This document shows, piece by piece, positions 32,047-44,681 of a stretch of DNA of 64,000 nucleotides. The translations under genes were made by a program, and so were the position numbers. The stretch's first letter is position 1. The number at the start of each line of letters is the position of its first letter. The notes beneath the pieces are model-generated. The model saw only the letters and a list, made by a program, of their open reading frames with translations, did no database searches and was not told the DNA's origin. Source of the DNA: Apophysomyces variabilis (lineage: Eukaryota; Mucoromycota; Mucoromycetes; Mucorales; Mucoraceae); contig MZZL01000409.1 in assembly GCA_002749535.1 (NCBI GenBank), positions 2,434,160 to 2,498,159 on the forward strand. The letters run 5' to 3'.

Positions 32047-34476
32047 TTAGCGTTTTTCTTTTCTATACATAGCCAAGGGTAAATCATCTTCGTCATTTTG
32101 CCGTTGAATAGGTGAGGATCCCGCTTTATTCGTCCCATCCATTCCTTTTTTATGAACCGGCCGCGATTTCGGTGATGATGCGGCACTCTTTTTACTGAAT
32201 ACCTCGTCTTCAGAGCTGTCACTTTCATCCACCTCATTGGCTTCCTCATCTTCATCTGACTCGTCGTCATCGAGACTGCTTCGGCGCGCATCCATACCGT
32301 TTGAGAGCTTATTTTTTGAGTGATTCCCAGGCTGAGGACGAAGATAGTTTTCAGGAATAACAAAGCCAGTCGATTCTCGCGATCCACCCATATATTGTTG
32401 CAGAAGAGGTCCACTGTCCTTAGTTTTGCCTTGTCCCTTCTGGGCTGGAACATTAGTCGATCCCGACCGACCTTGTGCCGGCCGATCTTTACGCACTAGC
32501 CGCTTTTTCTTTTTACTGGCCGCTACCACCATTCGTGCATTTTTTTGTTGCATCATGTCATGCGCAGAATCCCCTGCGGCACTAGATGCTTGTGTTTGTT
32601 GCGAACTAATGATGGAAAGATACCAGAACATGAGATTGGAAATCAGCACTTGTTCCTGCAAAGGCCGTCGAGGATTGGCAAGTTTGATATGTGACATGCG
32701 ATAGATCGCTCTCTCCACGTGGATCGGAAGTCGGTTTTGATTGATCTTGTTGAGTTGAAAATCCTTAGGTGGAATAGGAGCAGACGAAGAGGGTTCAGTG
32801 GAAGAAAAAGATTTGCTGGAGGACGAAGACTTTCTGGAAAATAAAGACGATAGCACAAACCGCTTATTATTGTTGTTGCTACTGCTATTACTACTGTGAT
32901 GGTTATTGCTGCTTGAGTCTATCAAAGGCGTTTTGGACGCATCAGTGAGTGTCGGCTTCTCAAGCTCTTCGCTCGGTCCGCGTAATTCGTTTTTACCATC
33001 CGCCTTAGATTTCTTAGACTTTTCGTCCGACCAAAAAGCCCATGACCAGGTCGATTTTCTTTCAGAACGTCCCGGAACACCGGTTGTGGTATTAGAGCGC
33101 GCTAGCCGACGGCTTTCCTCCTTTTCCTCCTCATCGTAGGTGACCGATAATGCCTGCACTTCGGCCGTTGCAGGCTCAGCCGATGGATTGCATTTCTCCA
33201 TGATGCTGTCGCAAGACTGACTCGTCTCAGGCACCAAAGGTTTTTCCGGTTCTTCAAGTTGAACTGGCCGGTCCATGAGTGTCACACCTCCCGGTGGTAC
33301 TGGTTCAGACGAATCAGTAGAACGTAGAGGGTAAGCTGAAGTGCTTTGTCGGTAGTTTTGCCAACGGCCCTTCGAGCTCAATTGATCGGTTCCTGTCGAA
33401 GTAGATGATGATAATGATAATGATGTAGATGATGATGCTAGTGATGAATTGCGTTGGAATTTGGTGCGGGCTCCTCTCCGAAACAATGGCCGATCTGCCT
33501 TAGGCACTAGAATCGGTGATTCATCTAGTGATGTTGAATTTCTGTCGAATACGAGGAAGTTCGGTATCTCGCTTTGGTCTAGTCAACGCCGCATCAGTGA
33601 AAAGAAGGGTGTAATTCCATGAACCTACCTCTTACACTGGGAAGCTGTAGACTGATGCTTCTTCTTAATCTTGCCTTCCTTTCAGACGCATCGTCGGTTT
33701 CGGTACTTGTGGACCGCCCAACCGAAGTACGTCGAAATGTTTGACTTTCTAATATTTCCAATGCTGCCTGTCTATCCGATAGGCTTTCCTTTCCGTCCTC
33801 GGTCATCTCATCTTCCTGATCCTGATCATCCGGTGTGAACGAAACAGAAAGAATCGATTTCCGTCTTTTCACGCGTGATTGTCGCCGATGAGCTGATCCG
33901 TGCGCTCGAACATACTTTTCGAATTCGGCTGGCGCAATCTCTGGATGTTGGGATGCAGGTACCCTGTGGTTTTTGTTGCGTTTTTTATCAGACTATCCCC
34001 CGAGTACCATGTCCTTACCAGAATAAATGCGAAGGATTAGCCGTGGAGATGCTAATCACCTCTTTTCTCGGTTTGCCAACTGATATCTCGTCCAGCAAGG
34101 AAGGTGGCAGAGAAAGTGCACGTGAGAGTCCAGCTGTTGTTAATGGACTTAGTTGTGGATCTTCATCTTCTGTGACTGAATCATCTGTGTCAATCTTTAG
34201 TTCTAGCCATGGTTGCGGCGTGACTAATGGGTCGGCATCAAAGGTGGAAAAATCGAAAGCTTTTGAGATAGGCTCAGAAAACGATTCGAATTCTGGAAGG
34301 CCATTAAATGAAGGAATTGTAGAATCGTCTTTGGTAGGTTCGGCAACAGAACGTGAAATTCCAGAGTCTTGAGTATGGCTGAAGAACAGGATGGAATTCC
34401 CATCTTTTTCATCTTGCGCTGGCGCAACTGATTGGTAGAGTGTTTGCATAGAGCTGCTCATTGAAAATGCGAACAA
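32047..34476 (-). CDS. Zds-family protein (Zds C-terminal domain), about 774 aa
   Basis: Exons 34476-34019, 33963-33629 and 33578-32047 keep phase. The first splice builds LFWVPASQHPEIAPAEFEKY, a motif shared by filamentous-fungal Zds proteins. The second splice leads into PNFLVFDRNSTSLDESPIL. The conserved C-terminal block is HVERAIYRMSHIKLAN followed by LQEQVLISNLMFWYLSIIS. The rest is Ser-rich, acidic or Lys-rich and probably disordered. Yeast Zds1/Zds2 bind the PP2A-Cdc55 phosphatase through this C-terminal block and act in mitotic exit and polarity. After the block the protein carries a long basic and acidic tail. The N-terminal start could be one of two nearby Mets. Confidence 0.82.
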
Positions 34477-35499
34477 GCAAAGAACGGCGTCCTCTTCTTT
34501 CCGCGATGGATTAGTGATGCAAGCAGTGGTATCTAAATGTGCATAGAATGGAGTCTGAGGATGCGTGCGGTGTGGTATTGTCAGGGGAGGAACGGGGTTA
34601 TTTTTGCTGTGTTACCGTCGACGGACTTGATTCGCTCTGATGACTGCCTGCACGGCAATATCTGTAAGTAAAATGAATTCATCGCTGTCAGAGATATCTG
34701 TAGCCTACTTTCCTTTTCCTTTTGTGCTTGTTACATTGACTGTGAAAGATTCTATTAACATCTTCAAGTTCTTAGCAAGGCCCTTCAGTGGTTAATAAAG
34801 TAATTGTATTTCATTGACCCCCAATCCCTTCTCTGTTTATCGATTCTAAACATAGAAAATTGCCTGGATCGAGGTCCCTGTTGGACAGAAATACATACAA
34901 AAGCATCAGGTGCAACTTTTTTCCGGATAGATAAGAAGAAAGCCATACAATACAGCTGTTAAGCAGTGTGTACATGGATGCGAGCAATGAATGCATCGTA
35001 CTAGAAACTCTCCTCTGGAGTATCGTAAGCCAGAAACAATTACATAAACCATCATAAATATTGCATGTACTAGATTTCCTTTTTGCATAAAACTCAATCT
35101 TTTCTGGTGTGATTCAGAAAAGACTTTTCTATACAATTAAGCTCATAGCCATCGATGGAAGGTACCACAAATCGCATAAAGAAATCGGAGCTAAAACCGT
35201 CGTTTCTGTACATGGTGCTGCCTTCTGTATTTGATTTCTTCTGTTTTCTCATAAAGGCGATAGAAGCCAGTTTACTTCACGTCATATGTTGTGAGAAAGG
35301 GACGTTCCTGTCAAAGCCAAAGGGGAAATGGAGGAAAATGAGAGAATGAGACCGGAAAAGGGGAAAGGGGGAAAAAACTGGTCTAAAATTTGGAGGTCAC
35401 TTTCTTCCATCAAATTGGAAGCGATTGAACAAAGCCTCTTCAAACATGCACGAAGGGTTTAGAGTAACCGTTCAAAGATGAGGCACCCTAATGAAAACC
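34477..35499. other. Intergenic stretch upstream of the Zds gene
   Basis: Promoter side of the Zds gene, then AT-rich sequence. ORFs of 60-76 codons show no recognisable features. Confidence 0.45.
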
Positions 35500-36195
35500 T
35501 GATACGCACGGATTGCCTGAATTGTCTGGAAATTCAAGTGATAACAGGCAACTACGGTTAATATCGACGTTGGGTTCACGTCGCAAGTGCGATTTCCAGA
35601 GCTTCGTTTACACAGGCCGCTTTCTGGGACATTGCATGTAAACGTGTTGGAAAGAGTCTACGCTCAGCAAGCAATCAGGGCAGCTGTCAGAGTGATGACG
35701 GAAAGGAGTAAGGCGGTGTAGGATAATATTGTGAGAGAGATCACGGTGAAGGATGCGGAAACAGACGGTCCGTGCCTGATGTTGTATAGTGAAACGCCAA
35801 AACCGGTTCCATGATTGGGAAGATGATGAGCTAAAAAACGGCAGAGGCCGAAAGAGCAGGCGGGAGCGGGCAGTGAGTGAGGATAGGGATGTAAAAGCGA
35901 AACCGAAACCAATAGCAACACAAAAGGGTTGCATGTCCAACTAGCCTAGATTCGGCCACGCATGAGCCTCAGAGTGAACAGGATAGCTAATATCGCGTCT
36001 GACTGAAAGGGCATAGAATGTGGGAAAGGACTTGAACAATGCCTGTCCGACATTCTTGCCGTGTACGACGCCATAGTACGGCAAGTGTATGATCAAACAC
36101 TTATGCATCGGATACAAATAGGTATTCTCCGGCAATAAATAATCATGAGAAAAGGCACGAGGGAGATATTGCCCATGCCGTTGAGCGGTAAACAT
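35500..36195 (-). pseudogene. Non-LTR retrotransposon (LINE) remnant, C-terminal part
   Basis: The minus strand reads WRFTIQHQARTVCFRILHRD, then CPDCLLSVDSFQHVYMQCP, followed (after a stop) by KLWKSHLRREP. This is the post-RT region of LINEs with a CCHC-like zinc motif. In-frame stops (for example at about 35941) break it, and the reverse transcriptase core is not present, so it is a 5'-truncated decayed fragment, as usual for LINEs. Limits are approximate. Confidence 0.6.
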
Positions 36196-36395
36196 CAGAA
36201 AGATAGCTGGGGAGATAAAGTCAACGCGAAACCAGTCAAAAAGCCGTTTGTTAAAGTTTTATTGGCTAAGGAAGAAAAGAGCAAGCAAAGGATGGGGGAA
36301 GGGGAAGAAATCGGGGTTAAACAGCAGTGCTAATTAGCAAAGCTTCAATGTCTCCTGTTGTAAGGATAGGCAGGCCACCAGATTATATAGCAGAT

Positions 36396-36912
36396 GATAC
36401 TGTTTATTGAACAATTTTTTACGCTACTTTAAATAAATTTCGCGTCCATGCAAGGATCAAGTTTGCGCTAAAAGGGATATAAATATGCGTCATTAGTAAA
36501 TGGATTATGCGGGTAATATATTTTACTTACCTCAACTTGGTCCTTCCGTGGACACAAAATTCATTCGAGCAGCGTAAAAGAATGTTCATGGTTAGTAAAT
36601 GGAAGGATAGCTTGACATATTTTTTTACTTACCCCCGAAGGGTAATCCTACCCAAAGGTAGGGGCCGGCCGCGCACCTGTGTCGGTGGGGGCGGCGAGAG
36701 AGAGAATCACGGCTTCCATGAGTGGCCGGTTAGAGTGTAACGCACTGCAGAGGACTTGAAGCGATGCAACACCTGGCGAGGACTTGGAAGCAGAAGATAA
36801 TGAATGACACTGTGCATAAAGAGTCAACATTTCTTTTTCACTTACCGAGTGGAGTGCAGGGAGCTTACTCACACAACCAAGGTGGTTCGGGACAGAGGTC
36901 ATGCAGGCTAAA
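36396..36912 (-). repeat. Interspersed repeat family, copy A
   Basis: Shares long blocks with 40924-41420: TGTTTATTGAACAATT, GCGTCCATGCAA, GATATAAATATGCGTCATTA, CTTGGTCCTTCCGTGGACAC, TTCATTCGAGCAGCGTAAAA and others. The middle is GC-rich (about 36650-36700). Three GTAAGT-type motifs occur on the minus strand, followed by A-runs. AATAAA occurs near the left end on both strands. No transposase or tRNA-like head was recognised. Confidence 0.85.
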
Positions 36913-37394
36913 GGCTACAGAAGAGGGATATCAGTCATTCTGTACATATTAATCAATGCGAAGTACATACTGGGGAATGGTTTGGATAACAGAGCCAAAG
37001 AATTGAAAAGATGTTGCCTCTTCGCTTTTAAATAGTACGTGATTACTGAAACCAAAAATCACAGTCATGGATAAGAAAATCGATGGATGTCTTATGGATG
37101 ACAACAATTCAGTGATAAGACAACAAATTTTCCCAAGAGTAAAAAACGGATTCAGTCTGATAGAAGGTGTGGAACATCTGTAGAAGAAATAAGCCCTCTT
37201 CGTTCGTTTCTGTACGTCATTGATACTATCATCTCCGTTTCTGTCAGTTATGGCATCAGAAGCTGTCAGGGCAATGGTATCCAGTTCCCGGTTCTGCTCA
37301 ATTGTATTGTCTTTACATTCCACTTTTATTTTCCTTGAATATAGCTATGTTCTCCTTTTCTTCTACTATTATATCTTAAACTTTGTCTATTAGG
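36913..37394. other. Stretch between repeat copy A and a mariner remnant
   Basis: A 124-codon minus-strand ORF (36949-37323) is present but shows no family features or splice logic, so it is not annotated as a gene. Confidence 0.35.
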
Positions 37395-37602
37395 CAATCA
37401 CAAAAGATTGGATCGCCACGGAATGAACGGTTATTATCTTGTCATGGATAATGCATGACACGACTTTACGCAAAGAAGGGTAGTCTGACCGCAAATATTT
37501 TCATCCAATCATGCAAAAGCATTTTTGGATTCCGCAAAAACTTGAATCCCAGTGCGCAAAAAAAAAATACAAACACGCAGACAAATGGGAAAATCACAGT
37601 AA
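37395..37602 (+). mobile_element. Tc1/mariner copy with internal deletion
   Basis: It starts with a transposase piece encoding HGMNGYYLVMDNA, the catalytic-Asp segment of a DDE transposase. It then jumps at about 37458 directly to the terminal noncoding part (ACGACTTTACGCAAAG...), which is also found at 42940-43086. The coding segment between is missing. Confidence 0.7.
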
Positions 37603-38407
37603 ATGCTGCGCTCATCATAGAATGTTGTTAGTAAATATATTTCTCATCAAGACATTGCTGCGCTAGAAGTACGATGGACTTTCAAGGGATAAATCTTATC
37701 TAGCAAGTAAACCCGCAGGGAAAGTTGAATTCGGCAATTTTGACCATAATGATGCAAGTCGTATGGCATCACGAAACCCTATATCGTTGTTTATCCTTGC
37801 TGGATCAGATATGAAAGCCTTGTATATAGGGAATATGTTATATTAACAACATTGACACTACTATATTTACATACGCTGAAGGGTATGTGAAACGTGCTGA
37901 AAGTAGTCTCACAAATGTAAGTTTGACACCATGTGGTAATGTCAAAGACGGATGAGTTATATGCCCTTTACTGCATGCTTCAACCAATGTAAACGGGATT
38001 TATGATAGCAGGGTTCAGCTGGTTATTCTCTCTGTGTGATATTCATTAGTGTTGCCCATAGATATGGAGCCATGACATTTAGATGATTGAACGCATTGTT
38101 CTGGCTGCAGCAACTCCACGACCTGTTGGAAGTGCTTTACCACGCTTTTACCAAGCCAACCACTTCCAAGTCAACCAATCTTTCCCTTCCACCCTGATGC
38201 AGTATCAGTACGTTAGGACATGAATTTTGGAAGTACCACCGCAATCCCTCGTTCTATGGGATCAAAATGCAAGTACGATTTTCTGACGCAAACTTCCTCA
38301 GCGGCTGACGCAAAAAAATTTCAAACAACGCAAAATTTCCTCTGTCGACACTTCTGCTCTCCCAATTGTTTCCCACTACCAAAACGAAAAGAAATAAGCT
38401 TGTAAAC
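37603..38407. other. Upstream region of the RBM39-like gene
   Basis: No gene recognised. It contains repeated TGACGCAA-type words near 38283-38330. Confidence 0.45.
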
Positions 38408-40540
38408 ATGGACGTTGATGTCGAAGCAATGCTGGAAGCACCCTTCCAGGAAAAATCAGTAAGTGGAAATGTCTTCCATCTATTACTAGACAATTAACTC
38501 ACTCATTCTGTTCGTGATAGAATGGACATTCAGATCAAAAAAAACATGAGTCAGAAAAGAGAGAGGAACGACATAGAGAGGAAAGAAGACGGTAGGTCCT
38601 GGAAATCACTTTTTTACTAAAAGTTTTGACTTGTATTCATTATATTGCACTCCATTAGGCGATCGCGTTCTCCGCATCGTCGTTCTGGTTCTCGATCGCA
38701 CCGATCCCGTTCCAGACATAGCAGTCGAAGATATCGCAGCCGTTCTTCACACCGTCGATCTCGTTCACGTTCTCCTCATAGAGAAGGCAGGGAAGGAAGA
38801 GAAAGTACGCATCGTCGTTCATCACGGGATGACCGAAGAAGGTATGAAAGCCCGAGAAGACGTAGCCGAAGCTATGACAGAAGGTAAGTCACGCTTGAAC
38901 ATACGATTTTGTGGTCTAAACCATCTGTGCAGCCGGCGCCGAGGTCGTGGTAACAGATCTCCTTCACCTCCTGTACCAGAGATTGAAAGAGATAGACGAA
39001 CTGTTTTTGTAACTCAACTGGCACAGCGTTTGAAAACATCAGAGCTGGAGGATTTCTTCAGTCAAGCTGGTAGAGTTCGCGACGCCAGAATTATCGCCGA
39101 TCGCAATTCCAAGAGATCGAAAGGGTAAAAGAGAAGAAAGCAAGCATATTCAAAACTATAAAAAAAGCTAAACGGCTTACTTAGAGTTGGGTATGTCGAG
39201 TTTTATGAGGAGGGGTCCGTTCAAAACGCATTGGCAATGTCAGGCCAGAAACTTTTAGGTATTCCGGTCCTGGTGCAATTGACGGAAGCGGAAAAGAACA
39301 GAATTGCCATGCAAGCTCAGCAGAATGCGTACGTTTTATTATCTTGCAAAAGTATTTGTTAATGGCCGTTTTTTAGATTATTGGCTGCTAGGGACCAGGA
39401 AATGTTCTGCCAGCGTTTGTACGTTGGGTCCCTTCATTTCAGTCTTACTGAGGATGATGTTCGTCAGATTTTCGAACCTTTTGGACCTTTAGAGTTTGTC
39501 GACCTTCATAAAGGTAAGCGGAAATGATCGGTCTTATTCTTGATTTATCCCGCATTATTTGAGTAGATCCAGAAACTGGTAGATCAAAGGGTTTTGCTTT
39601 TATTCAGTACGTAAAGATCACTTGGTAGAAACCAAATTTTAATATCTATGAAATCGTCAGATTTAGGCATGCGAAGGATGCCAAAGAAGCACTGAACAAG
39701 ATGAATGGATTTGAAGTAGCTGGAAGAAACGTAAGTGATCTTGATGTCTAGATTCAGACGTGTTTAACTCTCCAAACCAAAGCTTAAAGTAGGTTTGGTC
39801 ACCGACAAGAGCACTGGACTCGGCTATGGTCTTGATGATGAGGACGGTAAGTGCTAGAATATTACTATATATGGAACTAACATTGACTGTTGACTTCACA
39901 GATTCAGCTGGAATTGCTTTGAATTCACTTTCACGTGCTGAACTGATGAAAAAATTGGCTGCTAGACAAACGGACCTTATGGAAGAAGATAACGAACCTG
40001 TGATGCCTCTTACTGCTATGTAAAGTATCATATAGTTGTTGGGAAGTAAAATTTACTAACAGTAAGCAGTCCTAGGCCCAATATCCCTGTGAGCGCTTCA
40101 CATACGGTTATGCTTAACAATATGTTCAATCCAGAAGAGTGGGTATTGAGTTTGGTAACGGAATTAGGTCGAATTAAACGTATATCATGTATTTTTAGAG
40201 AGACGGAGCCGAATTGGGTACGAGAACTGGAATCTGATGTCAAAGAGGAATGTCTTCAATATGGTAGTATCGATCATATCCACGTAAACGACGATTCTAT
40301 GGTAAGCAGCGATTTATACTGGTCATAGTGTTCTAATAACATACTTAGGGCGAAGTCTACTTGAAGTTCAGTAAAGTGGATTCCGCGGAGAAAGCCGTGA
40401 AAGCATTGAATGGTAGATGGTTCGGCGGAAAGCAGGTATGCTTGTTTCAGAAAAAGAAATGATGATCTGCTCACATATATTAGATTACTGCTTCCTATGT
40501 TCCGGAGGCAATTTACAATGCCAAATTTTCTCTGAATTAG
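38408..40540 (+). CDS. RBM39/CC1-like splicing factor with RS domain and RRMs, about 476 aa
   Basis: Fourteen short exons keep phase: 38408-38458, 38521-38591, 38659-38883, 38933-39124, 39185-39328, 39377-39513, 39567-39606, 39661-39730, 39783-39846, 39902-40019, 40067-40138, 40199-40301, 40349-40435 and 40484-40540. An N-terminal Arg/Ser-rich domain comes first. RRM1 is next ([28 protein letters not shown]) and RRM2 follows ([31 protein letters not shown]). A C-terminal UHM-type RRM ends the protein ([21 protein letters not shown]-like, [35 protein letters not shown]). This is the architecture of RBM39/Rsd1, nuclear factors that bind U2AF-type ligand motifs. The gene itself is very intron-rich. 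Confidence 0.93.
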
Positions 40541-40923
40541 ATTCTGGTACTTGAGGAATGGATGAATAAAAAGCAAATTGGTTTAGCTTAAATGCTGACA
40601 GCAAGTATTGTGCTTCAACTTCATGGAACGAAGATATTACGTCCTATGAATGCTGAAGTCAATATAAGTTTAGCAAAGAAGACGGCGAGCCCAAATATTA
40701 TGAGAGTAAAACGAAACCCCAAACAAAGTAGTTATTGAATTGCTTGCTTAGACATTTTGGCATTTCTTCCAAATGAAGTGCAGATACAGCTCCTGAAACA
40801 CCACCTGAGATAGACTTACTAGTGTTATGGTATATAGAACACCCAAAAGTGTTTCACAGCGATTTATAGGTTGGACTGTGGGATCTGTCCCAAGGAAGGT
40901 AGGGTGTAGGATTTTATAACTGC
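40541..40923. other. 3' flank of the RBM39-like gene
   Basis: No further gene recognised before repeat copy B. Confidence 0.45.
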
Positions 40924-41420
40924 ATACTGTTTATTGAACAATTATTTACGCTACTCTAAATAAACTTTGCGTCCATGCAAGATCAAGTTTGCGCTAAAGG
41001 AGATATAAATATGCGTCATTAGTAAATGTATTATACGGGAAATCTATTTTACTTACGTGAACTTGGTCCTTCCGTGGACACAAAATTCATTCGAGCAGCG
41101 TAAAAATTACGTTCATGGTTAGTAAATGGAAGGATAGCTTGACATCTTTTTTACTTACCCCCGAAGGCTATTCCCATGGGGACGGGGGCCTACGCCGCAC
41201 CTTGGCCAGGTGGGTCGTGGTGGAAGAAAAATTGTGATGGCGTAGAATTGGCCATGTTATATGTAGCACTGCAGAGGACTTGAGGCGATACAGCGTATGG
41301 CGGGCCTTATAGTGAGTCACAACAAAGTTCTGTATGTACACACATTAAAAAGTACTTCTACAAAAGTAGGGAGCACTGAAAAGCCAGTGACGGTTCGGAA
41401 CAGAGGTCGTGCAGGCTAAA
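40924..41420 (-). repeat. Interspersed repeat family, copy B
   Basis: Closely similar to 36396-36912, including the left end CATACTGTTTATTGAACAA and the right end GAACAGAGGTCGTGCAGG. The central GC-rich part is diverged and partly shortened. Two GTAAGT-type motifs are retained on the minus strand. Confidence 0.85.
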
Positions 41421-42534
41421 CATATCAACAACAAATACAAGTACGTTGATATATGGTATATTAGCGATTTTTTTACCGAAAGAAGATAAAAAAAAACCTT
41501 AAAACCGAGAAAAGAGAAGGACTATGTCGGTAGAAAGCCAAGCAGTACGAAGAGGATAGATCAGAGAGAGGAAAGAAAAGAAAGTTTCGAATGCGATGTT
41601 TGAAAGAGAGAGTAACTGAAAAAAATACAGGTTTTCCTTTAAATACTGTTTTCGTTGGATCTAGCTATATCATAGTAGGAAACAATTAGCGGGATTAGAC
41701 TATAGTTTGTAACAAAGACTCTCATGCATCTGACAATTAGCTAAAAGCTAGAAGCAAGCCAGAATATCAGAAGAGAGGAAACTAAGAGGACAGTTACTGA
41801 ACTAACAACAATCTGAACTCTGCTTTTTTTTAGATAGGACCTTACCAGAAGACATGGATCTCTTCAGGATTAGAGCAATAATTTGTCGTCAAGCATTTCG
41901 GATCTAAAATAAGACATAAAGTCCCCTTGTTTGTTTATCAATAACAAGTCTAGCATATAATAAGGAAAACAAAGAACAGAAATGCATTAAGAAATTGTAT
42001 ACCCCATATATCCTTCAGACTTCTTCAAACACTTTATACAAGAGATTGATGGAAAGGAGATCTAATAGATAATAAAGAATCATCTGAAATACGTTGAAAT
42101 TTTGGACGGGATTATTGCTTCATGTTAAGCATAACTCTTTCACAAATGATATTGACAAGGAGTGGATTCTGTGAAAGGATAAAAGTATTACTTTTCTTTG
42201 TCATATGCATAGAAGATCAATGGTTACCAAAGGTATAATATATGCATATTATCAATATAATGAGCGTTGATGGAATATCTTGAGAACCTGTGTTCCATAA
42301 AAAATAACGTGTTTCCATTAACAGTGAGTTTTATTATCTTCCAATACCGACTACTGCACCTCTTTTCTAAATCAGAGTTCTGTTTTGGGTATCTTAGGGG
42401 TTTGACATGGCACTGCATTGGTCATGTCATTTGCGAGAGAACTAGAGTCATTGTTGTCCGTTATTGCAAATACACAAATGTTGGTTGACGTCAAAAGAAG
42501 AAAGTAGAAGAAGAAGAGGGGAAAAGAACTGGGT
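41421..42534. other. Intergenic stretch
   Basis: About 1.1 kb of AT-rich DNA without supported genes. Confidence 0.45.
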
Positions 42535-43086
42535 CATCGACATGGATTCACATGGTTTTCTTTTGTCTATCAGGCCACGGAAAGAACGATTATTATCTTG
42601 TCATGGAAAATGCGCCTATCCATACACCAAGTCAAGGTTAAACAGTTGGTCGAAGAAAGAGGATACTAGTGCCTCTATTTTCCTCTCTACTCTCCCTTTC
42701 TCAACCCAATAGAAGAGTTTTGGGTCAAAGTGAAGGCTGGAGTAAGAAAGGAGCCCTTACGAGTTGACGATAACCTTCAAGAGCGTATTGTTCAAGCAGC
42801 GCGAAAAGTAAATCAGACTGTCAAAGATGGATCAGACACTCTGAGAGCTTTTTCATTAGATGCAAAAGTAGAGAGCCACTTCTTTAAATAAGGTCGTCTT
42901 GCTGAGGTTTGAAACAAACTATCTCAGTGATTGTGAACATGCGACACAGCTTTACGCAAAGAAGGGTAGTCTGACCGCAAATATTTTCATCCAATCACGC
43001 AAAAGCATTTTTTGATTCCGCAAAAACTTGAATCCCAGTCCGCAAATAAAAAGTAAAGACGCGCAGACAAATAGAAAACCACGGTA
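42535..43086 (+). pseudogene. Tc1/mariner (DDE) transposase remnant with terminal region
   Basis: Frameshifted fragments give YYLVMENAPIHT (catalytic Asp replaced by Glu), then a PPYSP-like stretch, then NPIEEFWVKVKAGVRKE with the last catalytic acidic residue, and a tail ending in TAA near 42891. The order is that of DDE_3 transposases. At least two frameshifts are needed, so it is inactive. From 42940 the sequence matches 37458-37602 closely, defining the noncoding end of the family. No intact inverted terminal repeat was confirmed. Confidence 0.8.
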
Positions 43087-43732
43087 AATAAAATGGACCA
43101 CAAATACAAATGGTGTTCCTGTCCTAAAGTCGTCTTCCAATACAATGAATGTCTGGAAAGCATAGATGATCTCTTATCTGGAAAATTTGCATCAGCATCG
43201 TATTTCTAGAGGAGACACCTAGTTCTATGTAACCATCCGCCCCGCATTTCCTTGTGTAACATACTGTGCGGGTCTACTCTATTTATGCAAAATTAAGAAG
43301 CTTATGCTTTCAATGCATCTATACAGACGGAATAATAACTCAAGCGTGGATTGTACTGATAAGGAGGATGAGAGTGGAGCGAGTGTCAGTGTGAAGCAGG
43401 TAGAGCACAGGTCTTCTACGGTGTTCCTCCCCAATTTAGTCTCATGCGGCTTTTTCTGACTCCTCTTCTTCTTTGGCAATAGTTGAAGTAAGAACCCCTG
43501 AAGCTGTATAACTCGTTTAGAGAGCTTATAAAAGGCTGGCCATAGGTTGGTACTTTTGTCTTCCTTTCCATTCATTCACTCTTACCTTCACTTTTCAGAC
43601 AAAAGGTTGATCCTTTTTCGGTGTATATATATACATAACAAACCCCCATCTCCACTCTTTTTATATTCATTTTCGCTTTGAGGCTTGCCTTGAAGCAACT
43701 TCTTCGCTCATTCGTTCCTTTCCAGTTCTTCT
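43087..43732. other. Upstream region of the C2H2 gene
   Basis: No supported gene. TATATATATACAT near 43625 and pyrimidine-rich tracts lie within about 110 bases of the C2H2 start and may be its promoter. Confidence 0.45.
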
Positions 43733-44681
43733 ATGCCATCTCTCTATCCAAACATGACCCTGGATATCAACTTTTCGCAACCTGCTCAACATTTTCCAAA
43801 AACGTCAAGCCAGCATGACATCGTCAGCTACGACCCTACGACGTACCCCTATCCACACGTTAACAAGGTGCAAGACACTGTTTACAGAGTCTCGAGCCAA
43901 AACGAATGTGCGCCGACAAGCGGAGGTCAGGAACAGATCTGCTTGGCACTCGGTCCACAAGCTGGAGTTTGTTCAGGGGTCGTTACCTCGATGCCTATTG
44001 CGGCCTATGAGAGTATTCCTTGTGAATCCCTCCCTCTTGACCAGCCATGGTCTTATACAACCTCTACAACGTTTATGCCGGATCGAACGATGCAGGACAC
44101 TTCTCCGGCCGTTGTATTCTCCGTATATCATCAAGGCCCGGTTACCAACGCCGCCAACCCATCAACGACGTTTCCATATACGTCATCTGCAGCTATCGCC
44201 TTTTCATCTGGTAAGTAAACAGATCTTTTCAAACGATTAGGAAACAAGGCAGTTTGCTCTTACATAATCAACAAAATATAATAGCCGCTCCTTTGCTTTC
44301 TAATCCTGAGACACCAACTTCGACGGCTTACTTTTTGCCTTGTACAAGCCAACGTTCACCTTCGCCACCTCCCGCCACTTCCACTACTTCCCAAAAGTCT
44401 TCGACACCTCCTCCAAAACGATATGGCTGCCCTATCTGTAGCAAAAAGTTTACACGACCTAGTTCGCTGACAACTCACCTCTACAGCCACACAGGCGAGG
44501 TAAATTAAATGCTGATTCTCAAAATAACTGGCATCCTTCCTTTTATTGCCTTTTACTCAAACATATTTTATTTCTCACATAGAAACCTTTCAAATGTCCA
44601 ATTGAAGGATGTGGTCGTAACTTCTCTGTAGTCAGCAATTTACGAAGACATGCGAAAATTCATTATAATCAGTCTTTCTAA
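43733..44681 (+). CDS. C2H2 zinc-finger transcription factor, two fingers, about 263 aa
   Basis: Exons 43733-44210, 44285-44499 and 44583-44681 keep phase. The N-terminal 200 residues are Ser/Thr/Pro-rich and likely a disordered regulatory region. Two C-terminal C2H2 fingers follow: YGCPICSKKFTRPSSLTTHL (with H..H ending YSHTGE) and FKCPIEGCGRNFSVVSNLRR with HAKIH. The linker TGEKPF is canonical and is spliced across the second intron. The protein ends only a few residues after the second finger. Two-finger factors of this layout are common regulators in Mucorales; the target is unknown. Confidence 0.9.

Noticed and set aside
36949..37323. 124-codon minus-strand ORF
   Set aside because: No recognisable motif, borders repeat copy A, no splice or promoter logic; likely fortuitous.
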